DNA of 64,000 nucleotides from Parachlamydiaceae bacterium (GTDB lineage: Bacteria > Chlamydiota > Chlamydiia > Chlamydiales > Parachlamydiaceae), in the NCBI GenBank assembly GCA_025451995.1, contig JANWJE010000137.1, forward strand, positions 1 through 64,000, in the 5' to 3' direction. The notes under the pieces are model-generated. The model ran no database searches. It saw nothing but the letters and a program-made list of their open reading frames with translations, and was not told the origin of the DNA. The translations under genes and the position numbers were made by a program. Shown in pieces: positions 28,241 through 35,880 of the stretch; the first letter of the stretch is position 1, and each line of letters begins with the position of its first letter.

Positions 28241-30166
28241 TTAATCAATGATTTCAAGAATTTGCTTTAAGTTAATTTCTTCAACAGTATCATTCGCGAG
28301 AGTCTGATATGTCTTTGTAATGATTGTATATTTTAATAAAGAATTAAGATGGGAAATAATATTTTCTTTTTTTTCATCTTCTCGAATTTTGGCAATTGCT
28401 ATTTGCATAAAAATCGATTGTATAAGTTTAAAATTCTCAGGCTTAACATACAGCTTTGAATTGACAAGTTTTTCGGATATTGATAGGAGAATGCCGTCAA
28501 AGATCTGGCTAGCTTTTAACCAATTTCCTTTTTTTGCTGCATTTAAAGCAACGCTAAGTCCTATAATATCTCTATAATTCGTAACAATAGATAAAATCTT
28601 ACAATTAGCAGAAGTGGACTTTTCTTTTGTCAAGGAAGAGACCAAATCTTCACCTATTGATTTATCCCATATGTTCGCGCGATTAAAAAAATAAATAGCC
28701 CCTTCAATCTCTTTATGGCTAAGGCATAATTTTGTAAGAAAGAGATGGGTTTCGTGTCCTATTGTTTTTTCTACTCCGAACTTCCTTTTTAAAATGGTTA
28801 AAATATCATTTGCTTCTTTCACCATGCTCATTTTTGAATAGTAGGAAAATAGAGAGGAGTGGAAAAATAAATGACAAAAATCATTGTAGCATCTTATACT
28901 TTTAGTTACTTCAGGCAATGCAAAACGCGCTAAAAATTTCCCAAAATCTTCCAGCGAATTAAATAAAAATGAATTAAGCTCATCTGTAAAATAAGGCGTA
29001 TCTGAATAATAACGAGTTTTTCGAAAAAAAGAAATTGTCCCATAATGAAAATAGTAGCAGACTTTTTCCAATTCATTCGACTTTGTAAACAGTTTAGCAG
29101 CATGTAAAAGCGTCACACCCATTATTGAATTGACTGTACCTAGTTTACAATCGGCTTGTTCGAATTCTCTCCTGGCTACAATAAGTTTATCTAAAATATC
29201 CTCGGATTGTTCAAGGGAATTAGTTTCGATAAAGATGCGAGCTTTATGAGAAAGAAGAACTTTGTCAAAATGAAACCTTGGGTCTATGCCGTCTCTATTG
29301 CAAATATTAGCAAATTCTTCAAATCTATCGAGCTTGTTTTTTAAACCTTTTTCCTGTTTGTTCAAAGCATCAGCGGCTGAAGAGAAAAAGAGTCCATCAG
29401 TCGGCACTAGATGTATGATTTTTTTTAAAAGCATCATTGCAATATTTGATTTGCCTTGATCGATCAAACTAATGATGGTATCTAGGATCAATTCCCGTTT
29501 TTTTTTACTTAAAGCTAATGCCTTTTTATTGAAAATAAAAGCATTTTTTGCAATGGGACAAATTTCGAAAGTTAAATAATAAGCAACCCTTTTCAACGAG
29601 ATTGGAGGGCTATTATTCAAAAGGAGTATATTCTCGTTGAAAAATAAGGGAAAAGGAAAAAATTTTCCATTAAAGATAAATTGATTCCATTTATAACAAG
29701 ACAGACCTAAATGAGATTTTTCAAAATCATTTCTTCCTGTTAATAAGCGATATAACTCTTCCCTTTCCTGTTGTTTAGTTGTCGATTCATCAACACTGTT
29801 AAACATTTTCGCTTGTAATTGTTCAATAGTTTTGATCAGTTGACCAAAAGTTGAAGCTTCATCGAATTCCAAGAATAGTTCTTTTAATAAATTTCCATCT
29901 AATTTCTGGGTATAATTTTGTGGAAATCTACAATTAAGAACCCTGTGCAAAGCTTCTGACAAATTTTTCAATAAAAAAGTTTGATTTTGTTTATATATAG
30001 GGACGAAGCGTCGACTTCTAAATTCTTTACATGAGGCACCCCAGCTTAGAGCGTCGTTGAAATTAGAATAATCAAACAATAATTGAGTGAGAACATCTTC
30101 TGATGATTTAAATTTGTTGACATTTGGATCTTTAATTGTTAAAGAAACAAAATTGATTGCATTCAT
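28241..30166 (-). CDS. Helical solenoid protein, weakly F-box-like N-terminus
   Basis: A 641-residue helical protein. Residues about 20-60 (SSEDVLTQLLFDYSNFNDAL, then SWGASCKEFRSRRF) are laid out like an F-box: Leu-rich start, polar centre, and a Cys-Lys-x-F-R end as in 'vCKrFr'. The match is weak, lacking the usual Leu-Pro. The rest resembles the TPR-like solenoids of the neighbours (for example SNIAMMLLKKIIHLVP, NWLKASQIFDGILLS). There is no ribosome-binding site before the ATG at 30166. It is tail to tail with the LRR gene. It may be a diverged member of the F-box-like family at 24069, 52100 and 54589. Confidence 0.65.
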   Translation of the reverse strand: MNAINFVSLTIKDPNVNKFKSSEDVLTQLLFDYSNFNDALSWGASCKEFRSRRFVPIYKQNQTFLLKNLSEALHRVLNCRFPQNYTQKLDGNLLKELFLEFDEASTFGQLIKTIEQLQAKMFNSVDESTTKQQEREELYRLLTGRNDFEKSHLGLSCYKWNQFIFNGKFFPFPLFFNENILLLNNSPPISLKRVAYYLTFEICPIAKNAFIFNKKALALSKKKRELILDTIISLIDQGKSNIAMMLLKKIIHLVPTDGLFFSSAADALNKQEKGLKNKLDRFEEFANICNRDGIDPRFHFDKVLLSHKARIFIETNSLEQSEDILDKLIVARREFEQADCKLGTVNSIMGVTLLHAAKLFTKSNELEKVCYYFHYGTISFFRKTRYYSDTPYFTDELNSFLFNSLEDFGKFLARFALPEVTKSIRCYNDFCHLFFHSSLFSYYSKMSMVKEANDILTILKRKFGVEKTIGHETHLFLTKLCLSHKEIEGAIYFFNRANIWDKSIGEDLVSSLTKEKSTSANCKILSIVTNYRDIIGLSVALNAAKKGNWLKASQIFDGILLSISEKLVNSKLYVKPENFKLIQSIFMQIAIAKIREDEKKENIISHLNSLLKYTIITKTYQTLANDTVEEINLKQILEIID

Positions 30167-30542
30167 AATAATTTAACGCTGGTTGTTGGATAAAAGACCT
30201 CTTTCAAAACTCATAATCTAAAACTTCCATTGCCCCCCGAATATTCACCCCTCATTTCTCTCATTTTATAACATCCAATAGCAAAATGGGAAATCAGACA
30301 TACTTTTGAACATTCTTTAGATATCGAAAAGATCATAAAAAATCATTGTTATGTTATAACAAATTAAGTATTAATATACAATTAATGTTAAACCTCTTGA
30401 GTAATTATATTTTTAATATTAGATTCCCCTGAAATCGATGATTATATCGATCCTCTTCTTATTAAAATTTAAATAAACTTTATCTAATTTTAAAAATTGT
30501 AAGACAGAATTGAAATTGAATAAGTACTCGGATAGGTAATTT
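30167..30542. other. Intergenic region between divergent genes
   Basis: The 376 bases hold no gene I can support. Two fragments of the dispersed GCAAGAGGTCT motif lie here in minus orientation (AGACCTCTTTC at 30195-30205; AAACCTCTTGAGTAATTA at 30390-30406). The rest is AT-rich and probably contains the divergent promoters of the two large flanking genes; I could not assign -35/-10 boxes with confidence. Confidence 0.5.
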
Positions 30543-33140
30543 ATGATTGGAAATCAATCTGATATTCCACAAAATGTATCGCCACAAGATGTGGTGAATC
30601 TATTTGAAGCATTTGAGAAATCGCAATCGACAGGTTTTTGGAAAAGACATAAGTATATTGTAATAAAGAATAACCATTTAGCTCTTTCAAATCACAAAAA
30701 AGGGGAAATCCCCATTTCCACTCTCACAAAAATTGTCGGTGGCGCTTTGAATTCCGATATTCATGAATTCGAAAAATATCATATTCAAAAGGGATTTGAT
30801 CTATTTCAAGAAGATTTTAAATCCTCTCATCAATCTTTAATAAGCAGTTTTTTTTCTAGTCAAAAAATAGATGAGCAAACCGAAAAGGATTTGGAAGAGG
30901 CAAGGGGGATTCTTGAAACTAACAGCGCTGTAGCAGTGAAAAATAATGCAAATTGGCTTCTCTCTCAAGTTGACCAACATGGATATGCCAAGGCTTTGGA
31001 ATATGAAGCTTCAAAGGGTTATGATGAAAACCTCTTATTTTTACTTTCATTAAAAAATCCCATTTCAGAAGAATCTTGGTGCGATGTTATAAGGGGTGCG
31101 GTGAATTATGGTCATCTATCCACAGCAAAAATTTTATTCTCAAGAAATGAGATGACTGAAAATATTCTAGGCCAAGCTTTAGTGAGTGCTTCTTGTCTAT
31201 TTAGCGATGAGAAAAGACGCAGTTTAGTCAACGAAATTCTTGCAAAGGGAAAAATAATTTCTAAAGAAAAGTTAGGCGAGGCTATAGCGGATGCTTCTAA
31301 TAGAGGGGATGAGCCTCTGGTTCGATTACTTTTCTCTAAAACTGAGGAAATCTCTGTGGATCATTTAAGTTTGGCTGTGCTGCATGCTGCTTATCATAAG
31401 GAGGAGAGTCTTATTTCGTTTCTCCTAGGAAAAGGAAAGATTACTAAAGAAGATTTTGATGGGGCTGTAGTAAATGCGGCTCGAGCTAATAACGAAAATG
31501 TGATTTATTTTCTCCTCCTTAAAGATAAAGAAATTTCTAAAAAATTTTTAGGTCAAGCTGTAAGTAATGCTGCCGCAAATGGAAATGAGAAGCTTGTCAG
31601 TTTTCTCCTGTCGGAAGGGAGAGAAATATCTGAAGGTGATTTGGATTTGGCCGTAGAGAATGCTGCTAGTTGTGGCAATGAGAATATTATTCGCTTTTTA
31701 TTGCCTCCTGGAAAAATAATCACTTCAAATCGCTTACCTTGGATTCTACGATATGCTATCAAAAATGAAAGCATTTTTAATTATGTACTTCCCGAGGGAC
31801 ACACAATCAATAGTCAGGCTTTACCTTTTATATTAATGAACAACCTCGAACACGACCCACCAATTAAAGAAGATCTTTTATTAAAACTTCTCAGTCATTC
31901 TGAAGCACCCTTACTTGAGAGCAGAAACAGTTTGGTTATTTTCGCATCGAGCCAAGGGTATCTTCATCTCCTTGAACAATTGCTTAGAGGCGGAGGTATT
32001 ACTGAAAATACGAAAAATTCAGCCATTGCCCAAGCACATGAAAATGAGAGAGAGACAATACGAGATATGCTCAATACTGCGACAATTGTAGAAGATATTC
32101 CAAGCAATACCACTTCTTCGGGTTTTTCGGTAGATTTAGAAGAACTAAAAAAAGACCCTAGAAAATTTCTAACGCACATTTGCGATAAAGGGATTCCAAA
32201 TAGCATTCACTTGAGTAATTATACAGGTGTCATTGATGCTGGCGGAGTAACAAAACAATTCATTTCCTCATTAGGTGAAGCCCTCATCGAAATACTTCCT
32301 TTTCCAAAGGATGAAAAAATCCCTATGATAACAAATGAAGATGTTGGTTCTTCTAGTAAATTGATAGAGGATCAAAAACTTTTTCTGTCTCAAATGGGAA
32401 GATTAATGTCCGAAGTTGATGCAAAAAATCAATTTCGCTCAGATCCTGTGTTAACAGGATGTGTTTTCGATCCAAAGTTCTTGGAGATAGTCAAACTCTC
32501 TCTCGAAGATGAAAGAGAGGAGGTTATTTTAAAATCAATTGCAACATTAGTCGCACCGCTATTACCCACTTATAAAGCCTATTTTGATTTATTTAGCAAT
32601 CACTCAGAGAAAAATAAAGTGAAATTCATTGCATTCGAAAATAAATTAGATCCCGAATTTGATCCAAATTCATCCATGGAAGAATGTTTAGAAAAATGTA
32701 CTACATTTGTTCGTTCTTTCCTCACTCCGGCCCAGGAATTTTATAAAGGAGCTACAGAAAATTTTAAAAAGAAGATAAAAGAAACAGACGCAGAGACTTT
32801 ATCAATATCTATTCAAGGTGACGAAGTGACAACCGAACGTTTGTTAAATGCCCTCAATTTTACGAGCACTGAACCTGAATTTATAAAGATGGTAGGATGG
32901 ATTAAGGAAAAAATTAGATCATCTGATAAACAATGGCAAAAAAAATTTTTGAGAACGATTACGAGTCAGACATCAATGACATTGAATTTGCGAATTACAC
33001 TCACTCCAACAGAGAACGTGCAATTCCGCTTTCATACTTGTTTTAACACTATGGATGTACCAACAAGAGCTGAAAATAAAGCTGTATTTCTCGAACATTT
33101 AGACGGAAATCTTGAGGGATTAGACTACAATATGGCCTAG
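30543..33140 (+). CDS. Ankyrin-like repeat HECT-type E3 ubiquitin ligase
   Basis: An 865-residue protein with a recognisable eukaryotic HECT domain at its C-terminus (about 550-865). The N-lobe has IDAGGVTKQF (from Ile564), matching the family's G-[IV]-D-x-G-G-[LV]-x-[RK]-[ED]-F, and a PVLTGCVFDPKFLEI block. The C-lobe ends with HTCFNTMDVP, where Cys833 corresponds to the catalytic thioester cysteine (HECT consensus TCFN.[LM].LP), 32 residues before the end, the normal spacing. Residues about 170-500 are ankyrin-like repeats of about 35 residues (AVSNAAANGNEKLVSFLLSEG and similar), a likely substrate-binding region. HECT ligases take ubiquitin from an E2 onto the cysteine and pass it to the substrate. 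Bacteria have no ubiquitin system, so the target is presumably the host. The HECT call is strong; substrate is unknown. Confidence 0.88.
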   Translation: MIGNQSDIPQNVSPQDVVNLFEAFEKSQSTGFWKRHKYIVIKNNHLALSNHKKGEIPISTLTKIVGGALNSDIHEFEKYHIQKGFDLFQEDFKSSHQSLISSFFSSQKIDEQTEKDLEEARGILETNSAVAVKNNANWLLSQVDQHGYAKALEYEASKGYDENLLFLLSLKNPISEESWCDVIRGAVNYGHLSTAKILFSRNEMTENILGQALVSASCLFSDEKRRSLVNEILAKGKIISKEKLGEAIADASNRGDEPLVRLLFSKTEEISVDHLSLAVLHAAYHKEESLISFLLGKGKITKEDFDGAVVNAARANNENVIYFLLLKDKEISKKFLGQAVSNAAANGNEKLVSFLLSEGREISEGDLDLAVENAASCGNENIIRFLLPPGKIITSNRLPWILRYAIKNESIFNYVLPEGHTINSQALPFILMNNLEHDPPIKEDLLLKLLSHSEAPLLESRNSLVIFASSQGYLHLLEQLLRGGGITENTKNSAIAQAHENERETIRDMLNTATIVEDIPSNTTSSGFSVDLEELKKDPRKFLTHICDKGIPNSIHLSNYTGVIDAGGVTKQFISSLGEALIEILPFPKDEKIPMITNEDVGSSSKLIEDQKLFLSQMGRLMSEVDAKNQFRSDPVLTGCVFDPKFLEIVKLSLEDEREEVILKSIATLVAPLLPTYKAYFDLFSNHSEKNKVKFIAFENKLDPEFDPNSSMEECLEKCTTFVRSFLTPAQEFYKGATENFKKKIKETDAETLSISIQGDEVTTERLLNALNFTSTEPEFIKMVGWIKEKIRSSDKQWQKKFLRTITSQTSMTLNLRITLTPTENVQFRFHTCFNTMDVPTRAENKAVFLEHLDGNLEGLDYNMA

Positions 33141-33157
33141 CTCGAGATAACTTTGCG

Positions 33158-33658
33158 TTAAATAGAAGCTTCGCCTGTATCGTCTTCAATATTCTCTATA
33201 TCATTATTTTCTGTTATGTTTTCAAATTTCATTGGAGAAGCGATTTTAATTTCACCTGTTTTAATTATTAATCTCCCTAATTGAAACAGCGATTCACTCT
33301 CATTGCTAAAAAGTTGGCTTGGTTCATTATAAGAAAATTTAGCGATTATTTCTTCCGCTCCACCTTTCATCAAAATATAGTTTCCATAGAGATTTTGAAA
33401 TACTGTGTTGCTTGTCGATATACCCACGTTATATCCAATTTCATAGAGATCTCCGGTACCCACAAGATTAAGTTTCATATCGCCATTTTTATATTCTACC
33501 ACTCGATAGATATCCAAATTAGCTTCTAAAACATTGATTCTAATTTTTTCAATTCTCATTTCTATCTCTGTTTTGACGCTTAGGTTTTCAAGGGGTGGAG
33601 GGGATGGCATGAGATTTTCAGATGGACTTGTATTTGATGAAATTTGATTATTATTCAT
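33158..33658 (-). CDS. Unknown 166-residue protein
   Basis: A small acidic protein of unknown function. It has a Ser/Pro-rich start (SSNTSPSENLMPSPPPL) and a middle with alternating hydrophobic and polar residues (LDIYRVVEYKNGDMKLNLVG, FQNLYGNYILMKGG) suggesting a beta-rich fold; the end is Asp/Glu/Asn-rich. No signal peptide or membrane segment. The ATG at 33658 is preceded by GAGAAG, a plausible ribosome-binding site. It ends 17 bases from the stop of the HECT gene (convergent). A real gene is likely but no family is recognised. Confidence 0.65.
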   Translation of the reverse strand: MNNNQISSNTSPSENLMPSPPPLENLSVKTEIEMRIEKIRINVLEANLDIYRVVEYKNGDMKLNLVGTGDLYEIGYNVGISTSNTVFQNLYGNYILMKGGAEEIIAKFSYNEPSQLFSNESESLFQLGRLIIKTGEIKIASPMKFENITENNDIENIEDDTGEASI

Positions 33659-33754
33659 GCTTCTTCTCTTTTTTTTAAATTAGATTAACTAAGGTTACTA
33701 AAATGAATGATTTAGATCCATTTTTTTCCTAGAAAAAAAAGAAATTTTAAAGTA

Positions 33755-33915
33755 TACCGAAACAATTTCAAAATTTGGTTGTTGAGCTGCGCGAAAGCTC
33801 TCGCGGTTGAGCGATCGTAAAAGGCATAGTATTAAATCAATACAAAGCCTTTTACGATCGCTCAACCCCGGGACTTTGACGCGCTCAAAAGCCAAATTTT
33901 GAAGTTGTTTCGGTA
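33755..33915. repeat. 161-base palindromic element, copy 1
   Basis: The element starts TACCGAAACAATTTCAAAAT and ends with the near-mirror TTTTGAAGTTGTTTCGGTA. Its centre has GGTTGAGCGATCGTAAAAGG opposite CCTTTTACGATCGCTCAACC. The whole folds into one long imperfect hairpin. A second copy of the same length, in opposite orientation, lies at 59208-59368, and a half copy at 35637-35709. The ends are flanked by TA. It carries no gene. Size, palindromic form and copy number fit a MITE-like non-autonomous element. Confidence 0.8.
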
Positions 33916-33955
33916 TAAATCGATCTCAATAAATTGATTGATATGAGGGTTATTT

Positions 33956-35578
33956 ATGTTTAAATGCTGTCTTCAGGTTCTGCTGACAATTACAAGTATA
34001 TTTTGTTTTACCTCAGCAAATAGTTCTCCCTCGGGCTCTTGGCAGCCTCTTGTCAATCAGCCGAATTTCGTATCTTATGATCTAACAGATCCAAACAATC
34101 CTGTTTCAGCAACTGGAGGAGCTAATATGCCCTTGTTAATGACTGATGGGGGCGTTTTGGTACAAAATATCGGCACTTGGGCAACCTCTGAAATTTGGAA
34201 GCTCACACCAGATAAATTTGGCAGTTATGTCAATGGAACATGGTCGCAGCTTGCATCACTCCCCTACACACCCTACAGCCCAGGTTCTGCTGTTTTGGCA
34301 GATGGGCGTGTGATTGTAACGGGCGGCGAATATACAGATTGGGATTTTAAGTTTACATTGACCAATCAATGTGCGATTTTTAACCCGGTGAAAAATATTT
34401 GGACTGCTTTTTCAGGACCTCCATTTTTTTGTGATCTCTACTACCCAAGGACAATATTTGCACCCAATCCTATTGGAGATAGCGCTACAGTTATCTTGGA
34501 AGACGGAACTTTCATGTTGGAAGACAAAATGAGCACCCAAGCTGCCCTTCTAGATTTAAAAACGCTTACATGGAGACCAACTGGAGCTGCAACCAAAGCC
34601 CCTTACTGGAATGATGAAGAGGGTTTGACACTTTTGCCAAATGGAAAAGTTTTGACTGTCAATTGCTACACGCAGTGTTTTTTTATGCCAGAGATGTATC
34701 CCTATCCGGATAAACTCACACATTCACAAATCTATAACCCTAAAACAGGCAAGTGGAAAAACGCCGGCAGCACAATCCATAGTTTAACTGATATTGCAAC
34801 TAACGAGATGGGTCCTGCCATACTCCGCCCGAATGGCACGGTTTTTGCTATGGGTGCTAGCGGAAATTCAAGCATTTATAATTATCGCAAAAAAAAATGG
34901 TCCCTTGGCCCCATACTTCCTCTAGGTCCTGGAAATGAAGGTCAGCTCGGATGTCAAGATGCGCCAGGGGCGCTTTTAACGAATGGAAATGTATTATTTG
35001 CAGCAAGTCCGATTAATCCACCCTTTTCTCCACCTGCGCATTTTTTTGTATTTGATGGTCAAAAATTCTTTGAACAACCCACCATTCCAAATGCACAAAC
35101 TCCCAATCCATCTTCTGGCATCCCTGACGCTGCCTTTAACATCAGTTTACTTCTATTGCCGACAGGACAAGTACTCGCCGTCGATGGCTCTAACGATGTA
35201 GAAATTTACACCTCTGATGACATGAGCTATAACTCCAAATGGATTCCTGTCATTTCAGATTGTCCAAAGACTGTGAAACCAAACAGCACATACAAGATCA
35301 AAGGAATTCGGTTTAATGGCATGTCCCAAGCCTGTGCCTTTGGAGACGAATTGCAATGCGCAACCAACTATCCTCTTGTCCGTATTACTAATAAAAAAAG
35401 TGGGCATGTTTTCTATTGCCGCACCCATGATCACAGCTTTATGGGAGTTGCCTCCAACAAGGAAGTCTTCACTTACTTCGATGTTCCAAGCAATATTGAA
35501 ATAGGAAAAAGCGAGCTAGAAGTTGTCGCTAATGGCATTCCTTCCAAGCCTATTTCTATTCGTGTGAAGGATAAATAA
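33956..35578 (+). CDS. Secreted kelch/galactose-oxidase-like protein
   Basis: A 540-residue protein with a signal peptide (about 1-22, ending ...FTSANS). Residues about 30-430 contain kelch-type beta-propeller repeats, seen as repeated 'DGRVIVTGG', 'LPNGKVLTV', 'RPNGTVFAMGA', 'LTNGNVLFAAS' and 'LPTGQVLAVDG' strands, each followed by a W-containing strand. The C-terminal 110 residues match the immunoglobulin-like domain that follows the propeller in galactose-oxidase relatives. I do not see the full copper-radical active site, so oxidase activity is not claimed. The ribosome-binding site GAGGG precedes the ATG at 33956. The gene is bracketed by inverted copies of a palindromic repeat (33755-33915 and 35637-35709), suggesting it may have moved as a unit. 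Confidence 0.82.
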   Translation: MFKCCLQVLLTITSIFCFTSANSSPSGSWQPLVNQPNFVSYDLTDPNNPVSATGGANMPLLMTDGGVLVQNIGTWATSEIWKLTPDKFGSYVNGTWSQLASLPYTPYSPGSAVLADGRVIVTGGEYTDWDFKFTLTNQCAIFNPVKNIWTAFSGPPFFCDLYYPRTIFAPNPIGDSATVILEDGTFMLEDKMSTQAALLDLKTLTWRPTGAATKAPYWNDEEGLTLLPNGKVLTVNCYTQCFFMPEMYPYPDKLTHSQIYNPKTGKWKNAGSTIHSLTDIATNEMGPAILRPNGTVFAMGASGNSSIYNYRKKKWSLGPILPLGPGNEGQLGCQDAPGALLTNGNVLFAASPINPPFSPPAHFFVFDGQKFFEQPTIPNAQTPNPSSGIPDAAFNISLLLLPTGQVLAVDGSNDVEIYTSDDMSYNSKWIPVISDCPKTVKPNSTYKIKGIRFNGMSQACAFGDELQCATNYPLVRITNKKSGHVFYCRTHDHSFMGVASNKEVFTYFDVPSNIEIGKSELEVVANGIPSKPISIRVKDK

Positions 35579-35588
35579 AAGTGAGACG

Positions 35589-35633
35589 GAGTATATAGTC
35601 CTTCCAACTGAAAGTTGGAAGGACTATATACTC
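35589..35633 (+). terminator. Perfect 20-base-pair stem-loop after kelch gene
   Basis: GAGTATATAGTCCTTCCAAC (35589-35608) and GTTGGAAGGACTATATACTC (35614-35633) form a perfect stem with a five-base TGAAA loop, 11 bases after the stop codon. It contains the CTTCCAaCTGAAAGtTGGAAG version of the dispersed hairpin. No T-run follows, so it may stabilise the transcript end rather than terminate by itself. Confidence 0.7.
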
Positions 35634-35636
35634 GTT

Positions 35637-35709
35637 GCCTTTTACGATCGCTCAACCGCGGGAGCTTTCGCGCAGCTCAACAACCAAATTTTGAAATTAT
35701 TTCGGTATA
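35637..35709. repeat. Half copy of the 161-base palindromic element
   Basis: GCCTTTTACGATCGCTCAAC continues into the outer arm and ends TTTCGGTATA. It equals the reverse complement of the left half of copy 1 (33755-33915) with a few substitutions. It directly follows the perfect stem-loop. Bases 35710-35880 downstream hold no gene; they carry the leader of the giant gene. Confidence 0.75.
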
Positions 35710-35880
35710 AATCAATAAATGTTATTATAGATAATAAATGGTTTATGATTTCTTTAATTAAAATTTAACTATAACAAATTAATTACATAGATTCATTGAA
35801 AATGGAATAAGAGAATTGGCATGTTTTTTGCAAATAGTATTTGATCCAATTTAGGAATTAAAATTAAGGGGTGGTCATTT

